From: Anaerotruncus colihominis
GTDB taxonomy: Bacteria > Bacillota > Clostridia > Oscillospirales > Ruminococcaceae
Reading direction: 5' to 3'
DNA: 64,000 bases
Assembly: GCF_010206195.1 (NCBI RefSeq)
Contig: NZ_VIQT01000021.1
Coordinates: 62,001 to 126,000, forward strand
Made by a program: the position numbers and the translations under genes. The notes under the pieces were generated by a model. The model ran no database searches. It was not told where the DNA came from and saw only the letters and a list, made by a program, of their open reading frames with translations. Positions 1 through 8,326 of the stretch are shown here, one piece after another; positions within the stretch are counted from its first letter, which is position 1; each line of letters starts with the position of its first letter.

Positions 1-987
1 GCTGAGATTTTAAAGGAAGGCGGCCGCCGCGCGCACATCGGCGGCAACATTGGGCGTCCGCTGATGCCGATTCTGCGCGATATCCGCGACAATGACTTTG
101 CCGTCGCGGAGTTGTCGAGCTTCCAGCTGATCTCCATGCGTGAAAGCCCCGACGTCGCAGTTGTCACAAACATCAGCCCGAATCACCTTGACGTGCATGG
201 GAACATGCAGGAGTATATCGACGCCAAGCGCAACATTGTGCTGCATCAAAACGCATTTTCACGCACGGTGCTCGGCGTTGACAACGAGCTGGCCGCTTCC
301 TTTGCCGCCGATGTGCGCGGCCGTCTGTTTGAATTTTCTGTCCGGCGCCCTGTGCGCACAGGCGCTTTTCTCGGCGAGGACGGCATCCTATACGCATCGG
401 TCAACGGTGAACGCACAAAGATTATCAATCAAAATGAACTGCGTCTGCCGGGGATGCACAACATCCAGAACTATCTGGCGGCCATCTGTGCCGTGTGGGG
501 TGTGGTCGATATTGAGGCCATCCGCAATGTAGCCATGGAATTCGGCGGTGTGGAGCACCGCATTGAGTTTGTGCGCGAAAGGGACGGCGTGCGCTGGTAC
601 AACGACTCGATCGCGACAACGCCGACGCGCACAATCGCGGGGCTTGACAGCTTCAGCCAAAAGCTGATTGTAATAGCGGGCGGATACGATAAAAAGGTGC
701 CGTTCGATCCGATGGTCCCCAAGGTCGTTGAAAAGGTGAAAACGCTTGTCCTCATTGGTGCGACGGCCGACAAAATCGAGGCGGCTGTCCGGGCGGACAG
801 CGGGTTTTCCGCCTCCGGGATGACGATTATCCGCGCCGGCAGCCTTGAGGAGGCGGTCGAACAGGCGGCGGCGGCCGCGCGCGCCGGCGATATTGTATCG
901 TTGTCGCCGGCGTGCGCCAGCTTTGATATGTTCCCAAATTATGAGACGCGTGGACGCCGCTTCAAAGAGCTTGTCAACGCGCTGTAA
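1..987 (+). CDS. murD: UDP-N-acetylmuramoylalanine--D-glutamate ligase, C-terminal part
   Basis: MurD adds D-glutamate to UDP-MurNAc-L-Ala in the cytoplasmic stage of peptidoglycan synthesis. The reading frame is open from base 1, so the N-terminal Rossmann domain and P-loop lie outside the window. What remains starts just before the conserved GGNIGRPL segment, followed by SSFQL, the VVTNISPNHLDVHG stretch of the central ATPase domain and, near residue 200 of the fragment, the YNDSIATTP motif of Mur ligases. The C-terminal domain ends in SPACASFDMFPNYETRG, which is typical of MurD. The stop is 13 bases before the next gene, so the two may be co-transcribed. The identification is firm; only the 5' end is missing. 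Confidence 0.95.
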   Translation, partial: AEILKEGGRRAHIGGNIGRPLMPILRDIRDNDFAVAELSSFQLISMRESPDVAVVTNISPNHLDVHGNMQEYIDAKRNIVLHQNAFSRTVLGVDNELAASFAADVRGRLFEFSVRRPVRTGAFLGEDGILYASVNGERTKIINQNELRLPGMHNIQNYLAAICAVWGVVDIEAIRNVAMEFGGVEHRIEFVRERDGVRWYNDSIATTPTRTIAGLDSFSQKLIVIAGGYDKKVPFDPMVPKVVEKVKTLVLIGATADKIEAAVRADSGFSASGMTIIRAGSLEEAVEQAAAAARAGDIVSLSPACASFDMFPNYETRGRRFKELVNAL

Positions 988-1000
988 CCAGGAGGGTGCT

Positions 1001-2029
1001 ATGACGACGAATGAACTGCTTTTAACGCTGAGCGGTGCGGCCGGCGTTTCGGGCGCGGAAAACGGCGCGCGGGACGCGGCGCGCCGCCTGCTCGAGCCGC
1101 TTGGCCCGTGTGAGACGGCCGCGCTCGGCTCGCTGGTCTGCCGCGTGAGGCCCGTCCCGGAGAGCGGGGCGCATCTGCTGCTGACGGCGCATATGGACAG
1201 CATCGGCATGATCGTAACGTTTATTGACGACAACGGATTTTTGCGTGTGGCTGGCTGCGGCGGCGTGGACCGCGCGGCGCTGCCAGCCGCGCAGGTGACG
1301 GTTCACACCGCGTCGGGCGCGCTGCCCGGCGTTGTCTGCACCGTGCCGCCGCATCTGACGGAGGATGACGGCGTACTGCCGAAAGTCGACGAGATCAGCG
1401 TCGATGTCGGACTTGCAGCCGAGGCGGCGCGTGCCCAAATCGCGCCTGGCGACCGCATAACGTTTGACTGCACGCCGTTTACGACGCCCTCGGGGCTTGT
1501 TTGCTCGCGCGCGCTCGACGACCGCGCCGGCTGCGCCGCCGTGATTCTGGCGGCGCAAAAGCTGGCGCGGCAGCCGCTCGCGTGCGGATTGAGTGTCGCG
1601 CTGACGGTGATGGAGGAGGTCGGCGGACAGGGGGCGCGCACGGCGGCCAACCTGTTGGCGCCGACGCACGCTGTTGCGGTCGACGTGTCGTTCGGCCACA
1701 CGCCCGATGCGCCGCGTCCAAAATGCGGCGTTATGGGGGAGGGCCCGATGATCGGCGTATCGCCGATTCTCGATCATACGATGTTCGAGGGGATGAAGGC
1801 GTGTGCAAAGCGCCACAGCATCAATTTTCAGGTCGAGGTGATGGGCGGCAATACCGGCACGGACGTTGATGGGGTCGCCGTAGCGGGCGCGGGGGTGCGG
1901 TGCGCGCTTGTGTCGATTCCGCTGCGGTACATGCATACGCCTGCTGAATTGATCGACGCGCGTGATGTGGAACAGACCGCCGCGCTGATCGCGGCTTATG
2001 TGACGGATGAATTTGGGGGTGCGCGCTAA
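1001..2029 (+). CDS. M42 family metallopeptidase (first of a tandem pair)
   Basis: Predicted cytoplasmic di-metal aminopeptidase or endoglucanase-like peptidase of family M42 (342 aa). Metal-binding signatures are visible: TAHMDSIG near residue 64, RALDDRAG in the middle, the catalytic-acid segment VMEEVGGQG, and the C-terminal RYMHTP histidine. The ATG at 1001 is chosen because AGGAGGG lies 5 bases upstream; an open frame continues upstream but overlaps murD. The stop codon shares one base with the start of the next gene, which is a paralogue, so translation is probably coupled. Such pairs may form hetero-oligomeric peptidases, but this is inference. The substrate cannot be told from sequence. 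Confidence 0.88.
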   Translation: MTTNELLLTLSGAAGVSGAENGARDAARRLLEPLGPCETAALGSLVCRVRPVPESGAHLLLTAHMDSIGMIVTFIDDNGFLRVAGCGGVDRAALPAAQVTVHTASGALPGVVCTVPPHLTEDDGVLPKVDEISVDVGLAAEAARAQIAPGDRITFDCTPFTTPSGLVCSRALDDRAGCAAVILAAQKLARQPLACGLSVALTVMEEVGGQGARTAANLLAPTHAVAVDVSFGHTPDAPRPKCGVMGEGPMIGVSPILDHTMFEGMKACAKRHSINFQVEVMGGNTGTDVDGVAVAGAGVRCALVSIPLRYMHTPAELIDARDVEQTAALIAAYVTDEFGGAR

Positions 2030-3045
2030 TGCTGTATGAGAATATCGAACGTCTGAGCGCGCTGCCCGGCGTATCCGGGCGTGAGGAGGCTGTGCGCGCA
2101 GCTTTATTGGAGCTGCTTGACGGCCGCTGCGACTGTCAGGTTGACGCCTTGGGCAATCTGCTTGCTTTTAAGCGCGGCGCAAAGAAGCCGGCAAACCGCC
2201 TGATGCTTTCCGCGCATATGGATGAGGTCGGGTTGATCGTCACCTATATTGAAGACAGCGGCCTTCTGCGGTTTGCGACAGTCGGCGGAATAGACCGCCG
2301 TACAGTTGTTGGCAAGACGGTGCGCATTGGAAAGACACGCGGCGTAATCGGTACAAAAGCGACGCATCTGAAATCGGCCGAGGAGCGCGGCAAGGCGGCG
2401 GCGCTCGATGCGCTGTGCATCGACGTCGGCGCAAAAACGCGCGACGAGGCGGCGGCGCTTATCAGCCCCGGCGACTGCGCTGTATTTGATTCGCAGTACG
2501 CTTTGTTCGGCGACGGTTTCCTGCGCGGCCGCGCGCTGGACGATCGTGTAGGCTGCGCGCTGCTTGTGGAGCTGCTGTTGTCGGAGCAATTGCCATACGA
2601 TGTACACATCGCCTTCACAGTCCAGGAGGAAACCGGCACGACCGGCGCAAAAACAGCCGCCGCGCAGATTTGTCCCGATATTGCGATTGCGGTTGAGACG
2701 ACGACAGCCTGCGATATTCCGGGGACGCCGCCGGAAAAGACGGTCTGTTCACTGAAAAAAGGCCCTGTGCTTTCCTTTATGGATCGGGGAACGATTTACG
2801 ACGCGACGCTGTACGCGCGTGCGATGAAGGAGGCGGCCGCTGCCGGGATCGCTTGTCAACCAAAGCAGGGCGTCTTCGGCGGCAACGAGGCGCGTTCGGT
2901 GCAGACAGCGGGAGACGGCGCACGCGTATTGGCGGTGTCCGTCCCGTGCAGATATCTGCACACGCCGTCATGCGTAGCCAATCGTTTCGACATCGACGAG
3001 ACACTGCGCCTGCTGCGGCTTTTGATTGATGTGTTTGGCGCGTGA
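2029..3045 (+). CDS. M42 family metallopeptidase (second of a tandem pair)
   Basis: Paralogue of the preceding gene (338 aa), with SAHMDEVG, GRALDDRVG, VQEETGTTG and RYLHTP in the expected order for the two-zinc M42 active site. The fourth metal-ligand region reads AVETTTACD, with Glu where the first copy has Asp (AVDVS), so the metal sites may differ slightly. It starts at an ATG that overlaps the upstream stop by one base (TAATG). It ends in a GTGA overlap with the following acetyltransferase gene, so at least three genes are translationally coupled. Family assignment is secure; the peptide substrate is unknown. Confidence 0.88.
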   Translation: MLYENIERLSALPGVSGREEAVRAALLELLDGRCDCQVDALGNLLAFKRGAKKPANRLMLSAHMDEVGLIVTYIEDSGLLRFATVGGIDRRTVVGKTVRIGKTRGVIGTKATHLKSAEERGKAAALDALCIDVGAKTRDEAAALISPGDCAVFDSQYALFGDGFLRGRALDDRVGCALLVELLLSEQLPYDVHIAFTVQEETGTTGAKTAAAQICPDIAIAVETTTACDIPGTPPEKTVCSLKKGPVLSFMDRGTIYDATLYARAMKEAAAAGIACQPKQGVFGGNEARSVQTAGDGARVLAVSVPCRYLHTPSCVANRFDIDETLRLLRLLIDVFGA

Positions 3046-3833
3046 TCCGTTTTGTAACGCTGGAGCTTGAGGCGCTGTTTTGTGAAAAATCCGCACAGTT
3101 TGGTATATTTGGAACAAAAATATACTCGCAGTATCAAACGTATGGCGCACAGAGCGGCATTCTCGATCTGTGGCTGTTGTTTAATGATACGCATGTAACC
3201 GGCTGCGTTTCCCGACTCGGCGGTCTGCTGACCGCCGCATGTGCGCCGCAGGCGGACATCGAGGAGCTGGCGGTGTTCCTGCGCGCTGTGGGCGGCCGCG
3301 CTGTGGAAGGGACACTGCCGCTGATCGAGAGGGTGCGCGCCGTAACACGCGGCGAACTTCGTTCGTCGCGCGTCATGCGTGCAGACAGCTGTGGCTGCCT
3401 GCACGCTCCCGCGCCTTGCGGCGCGGACGGCGCGCCCTGTCCCGCGGACCGCCTCGCCCCAGTCTATGCGCTGCTTTGTGCGGCCGACCCCATATTCGCA
3501 GCCAAGGCGGATGAAGCCGCTTGGCTGACGGAGCTTTCGCACAAAACACGGCATGATTTGGCGGAAATTTACATACTAAAAGTAGAAAATACTCTAATAT
3601 CAACCTCAGGTATTTATTTTAAGGATGCAGACAGTGCGATTCTTGCCGGCGTGGCAACCGCTCCGGCCATGCGTGGGCGCGGTTATGGCCGCCGCCTGGT
3701 AGAATATACGGCTGCGGCCGCGTTGGCACAGGGCTTGACACCGTATCTGCTGACGGCGGACGACCGGCTCGGTGCGTTTTATACTGCCTGTGGATTTATG
3801 GACGCCGGCCGGTGGGCACGGTTGGAATGGTAA
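3042..3833 (+). CDS. GNAT family N-acetyltransferase
   Basis: A 263-residue protein whose C-terminal 100 residues have the Gcn5-related acetyltransferase fold: a strand and then the acetyl-CoA pyrophosphate-binding loop RGRGYGRRLV at about residue 208, then YLLTADDRLGAFYTACGF, where the last helix and strand of GNAT domains lie. The first 150 residues have no motif I recognise, as is common in two-lobed Clostridial GNAT proteins. The GTG start overlaps the upstream stop (GTGA). The acceptor substrate is unknown. The gene ends 19 bases before the next one. Confidence 0.82.
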   Translation: MIRFVTLELEALFCEKSAQFGIFGTKIYSQYQTYGAQSGILDLWLLFNDTHVTGCVSRLGGLLTAACAPQADIEELAVFLRAVGGRAVEGTLPLIERVRAVTRGELRSSRVMRADSCGCLHAPAPCGADGAPCPADRLAPVYALLCAADPIFAAKADEAAWLTELSHKTRHDLAEIYILKVENTLISTSGIYFKDADSAILAGVATAPAMRGRGYGRRLVEYTAAAALAQGLTPYLLTADDRLGAFYTACGFMDAGRWARLEW

Positions 3834-3852
3834 ACGGAAAGGATAGTCAAAT

Positions 3853-5121
3853 TTGATCGAACAGTTTTTTAAGATCGATCCACGTCTGCTGGATATCGCA
3901 GACGCTGCGCTTGGCGACTGCCGCGCGCCGTTTGAGGCGATCGATGAAACCGCGGAATACAATGCCTGCAAGGTGCTGGCGGCTTTTATTGACAACCGCG
4001 TGAGTGAAAGTCATTTTGCAGGAACAACCGGATATGGATACGGCGACCGGGGCCGGGACACGCTCGACGCTGTGCTCGCCCAGATCATGGGGACCGAGGA
4101 CGCGTTGATCCGTCACAATTTTGTCTCCGGCACGCATGCGATCACAACAGCTTTGTTTGGTGTGCTGCGTCCGGGCGACCGGATGGTGTCGCTGACCGGC
4201 GCGCCATATGATACGCTTCAGCCGGTTATTGGGATTGTTCCGGGTGGGCACGGCTCGCTCAGGGAATTTGGGGTGCAGTATGAACAGCTTGATCTGCGCG
4301 CGGACGGTATGCCTGACTACGATAGCATCGCACAGGCGGCGCGTGGGGTGCGCGTGGCATATATCCAGCGGTCGCGCGGTTATACGCTGCGAGAATCCCT
4401 GCATATCGATGAGATCGGCCGTTTGATTGATGAGGTGCGCGCCGTCAATCCCGATGCGGTTGTCATTGTTGACAACTGCTATGGCGAATTTGTTGAGAAG
4501 CGCGAGCCAACGCAGGCCGGCGCCGATTTGATCGTCGGTTCGCTGATTAAAAATCCCGGTGGCGGCATCGCAAAGACGGGGGGGTATATTGCCGGGCGCG
4601 CCGATCTGATCGAGCTGTGCGCATGCCGGCTGACAGCGCCGGGCGTCGGCAAAGAGGTCGGCTGCACGCTCGGCGAATTGCGCGGGATGTATATGGGGCT
4701 GTTTCATGCGCCGACTGTGACAGCCGCCGCACTGAAAACAGCCGTTTTCGCGGCGGCGCTGTTTGAACGTCTCAGATTCGCGGTCTATCCGTCATACGCC
4801 GCGCCGCGCGCCGATATCATCCAAGCGGTGCGGCTTGATACGCCCGCGGGACTAGAGGCGTTCTGCCAGGGCATACAGCGCGGCGCGCCGGTCGATGCAT
4901 TCGTGACGCCTGAAGCGTGGGACATGCCAGGATATGACAGCCAGGTGATTATGGCGGCCGGAGCGTTTACAATGGGCGCTTCCATCGAGCTGTCAGCCGA
5001 TGGACCGATGCGCCCGCCGTATGCCGCCTGGATGCAAGGGGGGCTTACCTGGCCAAGTGGAAAAACAGGCGTGCTGTTGGCTGCCCAATCGCTTCTAGAG
5101 GCGGGGCAGATCGAGCTGTAA
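3853..5121 (+). CDS. Methionine gamma-lyase family PLP protein
   Basis: A 422-residue protein of the family often annotated as aluminium resistance or methionine gamma-lyase family protein, a fold-type I PLP enzyme. Visible features are TGYGYGDRGRDTLD near the N-terminus, the strand VVIVDNCYGEF that carries the PLP-contacting aspartate, and SLIKNPGGGIAKTGGY, which holds the Schiff-base lysine candidates. The TTG start at 3853 is preceded by GGAAAGGAT and matches the usual N-terminus of the family. It probably ends the operon that includes the M42 pair; a tRNA transcription unit follows. The natural reaction of this family is poorly established. Confidence 0.85.
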   Translation: MIEQFFKIDPRLLDIADAALGDCRAPFEAIDETAEYNACKVLAAFIDNRVSESHFAGTTGYGYGDRGRDTLDAVLAQIMGTEDALIRHNFVSGTHAITTALFGVLRPGDRMVSLTGAPYDTLQPVIGIVPGGHGSLREFGVQYEQLDLRADGMPDYDSIAQAARGVRVAYIQRSRGYTLRESLHIDEIGRLIDEVRAVNPDAVVIVDNCYGEFVEKREPTQAGADLIVGSLIKNPGGGIAKTGGYIAGRADLIELCACRLTAPGVGKEVGCTLGELRGMYMGLFHAPTVTAAALKTAVFAAALFERLRFAVYPSYAAPRADIIQAVRLDTPAGLEAFCQGIQRGAPVDAFVTPEAWDMPGYDSQVIMAAGAFTMGASIELSADGPMRPPYAAWMQGGLTWPSGKTGVLLAAQSLLEAGQIEL

Positions 5122-5147
5122 TTGGCGTGCGGCGCTGCTTTGGGCAG

Positions 5148-5177
5148 TTGACAGACAGCGTGTGTGTATGGTATCAT
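5148..5177 (+). promoter_or_regulatory. Promoter of tRNA-Leu
   Basis: A perfect -35 TTGACA (5148-5153) is followed after 18 bases by TATCAT (5172-5177). It lies about 160 bases before the tRNA and directly before a hairpin-rich element, so the primary transcript would carry that element as its leader. Confidence 0.7.
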
Positions 5178-5325
5178 AGCCGCAGAACAAACGGTTCTGC
5201 CGTTTGCAGGCGGATGCCGTCTAACGGCAGGGGCGCCATAGCCAAACCGGCCGCAGCCGGTTTGACGCCGCGCGAAGCGCGGCGCAGCAAGCCCTATGGG
5301 CTTGCCGCTATGGCGCCGTCTACGT
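5178..5325. repeat. Modular GC-rich hairpin element, copy 1
   Basis: A run of short perfect or near-perfect stem-loops follows the tRNA promoter: AAACGG/CCGTTT, AAACCGG/CCGGTTT around CCGCAG, GCCGCGC/GCGCGGC, and AAGCCC/GGGCTT, all bracketed by GGCGCCATAG and CTATGGCGCC. The same modules recur at 36235-36800, 52080-52225 and 62840-63015, so this is a family of interspersed elements. No coding frame is evident. Confidence 0.65.
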
Positions 5326-5338
5326 TTCGGCTTTTTGT

Positions 5339-5420
5339 GCGGGCGTGGCGGAATGGCAGACGCGCTGGTCTTAGGAGCCAGTCTTTCGGGGTGTGGGTTC
5401 AAGTCCCACCGCCCGCACCA
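5339..5420 (+). tRNA. tRNA-Leu (anticodon TAG)
   Basis: An 82-base cloverleaf can be folded by eye. The acceptor stem is GCGGGCG/CGCCCGC with discriminator A and encoded CCA. The anticodon stem CTGGT/GCCAG holds loop CTTAGGA with anticodon TAG (5372-5374). A short class II variable arm follows, then a T arm with GGTTCAAGTCC. It reads CTA leucine codons. A terminator hairpin follows after six bases. Confidence 0.96.
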
Positions 5421-5510
5421 CCAGGCAAGGGCCTGGAGCCGTTTCGCGCTCTGGGCCTTTTTCCTATATCTAAAACAACTGCCCGTGTCCGGGGTGGTTC
5501 TAAGCTGGGC
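5419..5510 (+). repeat. 92-bp direct repeat, copy A
   Basis: Begins at the CCA end of tRNA-Leu and ends in CTGGGC. It is about 90% identical to 5886-5976. It contains the tRNA terminator hairpin and a conserved tail with ATATCTAAAACAACTGCCCG. The two copies flank the 66-residue protein gene at 5586-5786. Confidence 0.85.
5427..5462 (+). terminator. Terminator after tRNA-Leu
   Basis: AAGG(g)CCTGGAGC pairs with GCTCTGGGCCTT (one bulge, two G-U pairs) and runs into a T tract. A matching hairpin sits in copy B of the direct repeat near 5895-5931. Confidence 0.75.
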
Positions 5511-5585
5511 AGGCTTGCCAACAATAATCGGCACCGCTTTATAGAGCAGTGCCGATTATTAAAAATTTGCTTGGGAGGGTTCTGT

Positions 5586-5786
5586 ATGCCAGATTACAAG
5601 GCGATGTATTATCACTTGGCGGGCCGCATGGCAACTGCTATTGATGCATTGGAAGCAACCACCAATGCGTTGGTCGACATTACCGAAAAGCTGAAGCTGG
5701 CGCAGCAGACTACGGAGGAAATGTTTATTTCCAGTTCTGACGACGATGTGGATTCCCCGGATAACATTTCAGAGAAAGAGCTGTAA
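5586..5786 (+). CDS. Conserved small Clostridial-type protein, function unknown
   Basis: A 66-residue protein that starts MPDYKAMYYHLAGRMATAIDALE and continues with a helical segment (TNALVDITEKLKLAQQTTEE) and an acidic tail. I recall similar short proteins beginning DYKxMYYxL in many Clostridia, but no function is known to me. The ATG has GGGAGGG seven bases upstream. A 12-bp stem (5523-5534 with 5549-5560) lies just before the ribosome binding site and may be a leader structure. The gene sits between two copies of a 92-bp direct repeat. No membrane segment or signal peptide is apparent. Confidence 0.72.
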   Translation: MPDYKAMYYHLAGRMATAIDALEATTNALVDITEKLKLAQQTTEEMFISSSDDDVDSPDNISEKEL

Positions 5787-5885
5787 TCCGTAAATTCTAT
5801 AAATATCGTCTACAGCGGCGGGATGTTACGTGTCGTCGCGGACTTTGTATCGAACGGATATCTATGCTATAGTGTTTCGCTATCA

Positions 5886-5976
5886 CACCAGGCAAGGGCC
5901 TTGAGCCATTTCGCGCTCTGGGCTTTTTTCTATATCTAAAACAACTGCCCGCGTCCGGGGTGATTCCAAACTGGGC
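5886..5976 (+). repeat. 92-bp direct repeat, copy B
   Basis: Second copy of the sequence at 5419-5510, again starting CACCAGGCAAGG, containing the hairpin with CGCGCTCTGGGC, and ending in CTGGGC. No tRNA body precedes it. The bases upstream (5787-5885) hold nothing I recognise. Confidence 0.85.
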
Positions 5977-6003
5977 AAAGCAGGATTTCTTGTCCTGCTT
6001 TTT
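5977..6003 (+). terminator. Intrinsic terminator
   Basis: AAAGCAGGA and TCCTGCTTT form a stem around TTTCTTG, followed by T-rich sequence. It would end transcripts of the small gene at 5586. Confidence 0.7.
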
Positions 6004-6081
6004 ATTTTTCCCGCTAAACTGATTTCGAAAGCATATACTCCGGGTTCTGGGATATGTCCATTGGCAATCCCTGTATAACAC

Positions 6082-6112
6082 AAAATCGGGAGCCGACTGG
6101 CTCCCGATTTTT
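6082..6112. terminator. Bidirectional terminator
   Basis: A 13-bp perfect stem, AAAATCGGGAGCC/GGCTCCCGATTTT with a four-base loop, has A and T tracts on its two sides. It lies between converging transcription units. The remaining gap to 6290 shows nothing else. Confidence 0.85.
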
Positions 6113-6289
6113 CTTAACTTTGAAACGTGCCGGCGAAAACGCTATTCTTCTATTATCAAACAAGTCCTATCCTCCCTAAACCGATACTCAACCTCCGATT
6201 TTGACAACTGCACAGCGGAGTTTTATAAAAGAATCCCTATATAGCCGGCGGTTTGAAGCGGTCGCTTTCTTTCTCTGATTGTTTTTGCG

Positions 6290-7687
6290 TCAATTCGCGT
6301 CCTGGGCGCCGGCACGCTTCTTTCCACCATCTATTTTTTTCAGCGCCCTCTTAAACTGGAAGGTAAACAGGACCGCCGTAAAGCTGACTGCAAAAAAATC
6401 GGCGACCGGTTCCGCCAGATAGACCGCTGTTGTCCGGTCGGATGTAAAAATCTGCGGCAGCAGGAAGATCAGGGGGAGCAGCAGGACAAATTTGCGCATT
6501 ACAGCAACAATAATAGAGGCCGGCGCGTTGCCCAGGGCTGTAAATGTCATCTGACAGGCCACCTGAACGCCGAACAACAGAAGGCATGCCGTATAGATGC
6601 GAAGCGCCGTCTTTGTAAATTCCAGCAGCGCCGGATCTGTGGTAAACAGGGCGGCGAACACCTGTGGGAAGGCCATAACAAATACCCACAGCAAGGTGGA
6701 ATAGCAGAGGCTGGCTTTCAAAAGCAGTTTGAAAGCGCCTTTCACCCGTTCTGCGTTCTGTGCGCCGAAATTATAGCTGATGATCGGCTGTGCGCCCTGT
6801 CCCAATCCCTGAAGCGGCAGCATGGCGAACTGCATCACGCTGGTCAGAATCGTCATCGCGCCCACGGCGATGTCGCCGCCATAGCGGAGCAGTGAGGAAT
6901 TAAAGCAGACGGAAATGATGCTTTCACTGGCCTGCATAATAAATACGGACAGGCCAAGCGCCAGGCTTGGCAAAATGATATTGGCCCGCAGACGCAGGTT
7001 TTTCAACCTGATTTTTAAGCGCGTCTTTTTTCCGAACAAAAAAGCCAGCACCCAGGCGCACGACATGGCCTGGGAGATAATCGTCGCCAGAGCCGCGCCC
7101 CGCACGCCCAACCTCAAGCCGAAAATGAAGATGGGATCGAGGATAATGTTGGCCACAGCTCCAATCAGCACAGAAAGCATCCCCGTCTTGGCAAACCCCT
7201 GCGCTGTGATAAACGCGTTCATACCGAGTGTGATCTGCACAAATACGGTTCCTATGGCATAGATGTTCATATAGGCGACGCCATATTCAATTGTGTTCTC
7301 ACTCGCGCCAAATGCCATCAGAAAATCACGGTTCCACAGCAGCAGCGCCGCTGTCAAAAGAGCCGAGACGGCGATCTGCACAATAAAACAGTTTCCCAAG
7401 GTCTGTTCCGCCGATTTTTGGTCGTTCCTGCCCATAAAGATAGACGCCCGCGGCGCGCCGCCATACCCCACGAAGGCGGCGAATGCGGTCACAATCATGA
7501 TCAGCGGCATACAGACACCCACGCCGGTAAGCGCCAGCGCCCCCACATCGGGGATATGGCCGATGTAAATGCGGTCCACGATGTTGTAAAGCATATTGAT
7601 AATCTGAGCGGTCACTGTCGGAAGCGCCAGCCGCATCAGAAGCTTCCCTACCGGCTGCGTTCCAAGAAAATCCTTTTCGTCATTCAT
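6290..7687 (-). CDS. MATE family efflux transporter
   Basis: A 465-residue polytopic membrane protein of the multidrug and toxin extrusion family, with about 12 hydrophobic segments in two MatE repeats. It begins with the usual amphipathic FLGTQPVGKLLMRLALPT followed by TAQIINMLYNIVDRIYIGH, and the second half has the matching GLGQGAQPIISYNFGAQ segment. It would exchange Na+ or H+ for a drug-like substrate that cannot be predicted. The ATG overlaps the stop of the upstream MarR gene (ATGA), with GGAGG eight bases upstream. This arrangement suggests regulation by that MarR protein. Confidence 0.92.
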   Translation of the reverse strand: MNDEKDFLGTQPVGKLLMRLALPTVTAQIINMLYNIVDRIYIGHIPDVGALALTGVGVCMPLIMIVTAFAAFVGYGGAPRASIFMGRNDQKSAEQTLGNCFIVQIAVSALLTAALLLWNRDFLMAFGASENTIEYGVAYMNIYAIGTVFVQITLGMNAFITAQGFAKTGMLSVLIGAVANIILDPIFIFGLRLGVRGAALATIISQAMSCAWVLAFLFGKKTRLKIRLKNLRLRANIILPSLALGLSVFIMQASESIISVCFNSSLLRYGGDIAVGAMTILTSVMQFAMLPLQGLGQGAQPIISYNFGAQNAERVKGAFKLLLKASLCYSTLLWVFVMAFPQVFAALFTTDPALLEFTKTALRIYTACLLLFGVQVACQMTFTALGNAPASIIVAVMRKFVLLLPLIFLLPQIFTSDRTTAVYLAEPVADFFAVSFTAVLFTFQFKRALKKIDGGKKRAGAQDAN

Positions 7688-8133
7688 TTTCTTATCCTCC
7701 CTGCCATAGCCTGCCTGGTATTAGCGCTGATCCGGTCGTTGACCCGTTCAAATATTGCGCGCTCATCGCGCGACAGGCCAGCGAAAATCTCATCCTCAAA
7801 CCGAGCCCAAAGGCGTTCCATCGATTGTATAATCGGTTCAGCGGCCGGCGTCAGAAACAGATGGATGCGCCTGCGGTCCGCCGCGTCCTGTTCCCGCCGG
7901 AGCAGGGACCGCTGGATAAGGCTTTCCACCGCCTGGGACACATTTCCCTTGGATAGCATCCGCAGCTCCACAATATCGGCGGCTGTATCCTTACCCGGAT
8001 TGTTGTGCAGAAAGCTGACGATCGTCGCTTCAATCAGCGCAAGCTTATATTCTCCGCAGATTTCCCGCAGCATGCTCTCGTGCAATTTGATGATCGACCG
8101 GATATTTATCAAAAACTCCGCCGTGCGGCTCAT
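7684..8133 (-). CDS. MarR family transcriptional regulator
   Basis: A 149-residue winged-helix regulator. The helix-turn-helix covers roughly residues 45-75 (FLHNNPGKDTAADIVELRM, SKGNVSQAVESLIQRSLL) and the wing is RREQDAADRRRIHLFLTPA, a clear MarR signature. ATG at 8133 is preferred; a GTG one codon earlier shares the same GGAGGG. It is the first gene of a two-gene operon with a MATE pump and probably represses it until a ligand binds. AT-rich direct repeats in its promoter are likely operator sequence. Confidence 0.9.
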   Translation of the reverse strand: MSRTAEFLINIRSIIKLHESMLREICGEYKLALIEATIVSFLHNNPGKDTAADIVELRMLSKGNVSQAVESLIQRSLLRREQDAADRRRIHLFLTPAAEPIIQSMERLWARFEDEIFAGLSRDERAIFERVNDRISANTRQAMAGRIRK

Positions 8134-8164
8134 CACAGGCGTCCCTCCCCGTAAAATCGTTTTT

Positions 8165-8195
8165 ATTATAACTGTTTTATTTAAAACTGTTTATT
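8165..8195 (-). promoter_or_regulatory. Promoter and possible MarR operator
   Basis: On the minus strand a perfect TATAAT (8170 to 8165) precedes the marR start by about 30 bases. It overlaps two direct repeats, AACTGTTTTATT (8170-8181) and AACTGTTTATT (8185-8195), read on the plus strand. The -35 match is weak. The operator role is inferred. The rest of 8196-8326 shows nothing clear. Confidence 0.5.
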
Positions 8196-8326
8196 AAAGA
8201 TCTATTATATTCCCGCTATTTCGTTTGTCAAGAGCCGGCCAAAGTTTTTAACAGATTCTTAAAATTCGACCGGCGATATATACATATGTACACGCGCTAA
8301 CAAAAACTGTATTAGGCGTAGCAGGA

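Noticed and set aside
388-1936. Long minus-strand frames opposite murD and the first M42 gene
   Set aside because: They are antisense shadows of GC-rich genes, without motifs or ribosome binding sites.
5419-5976. attL/attR of an element integrated in tRNA-Leu
   Set aside because: The repeat starts at the CCA end and lacks the tRNA 3' half, the interval is under 400 bp, and there is no integrase.
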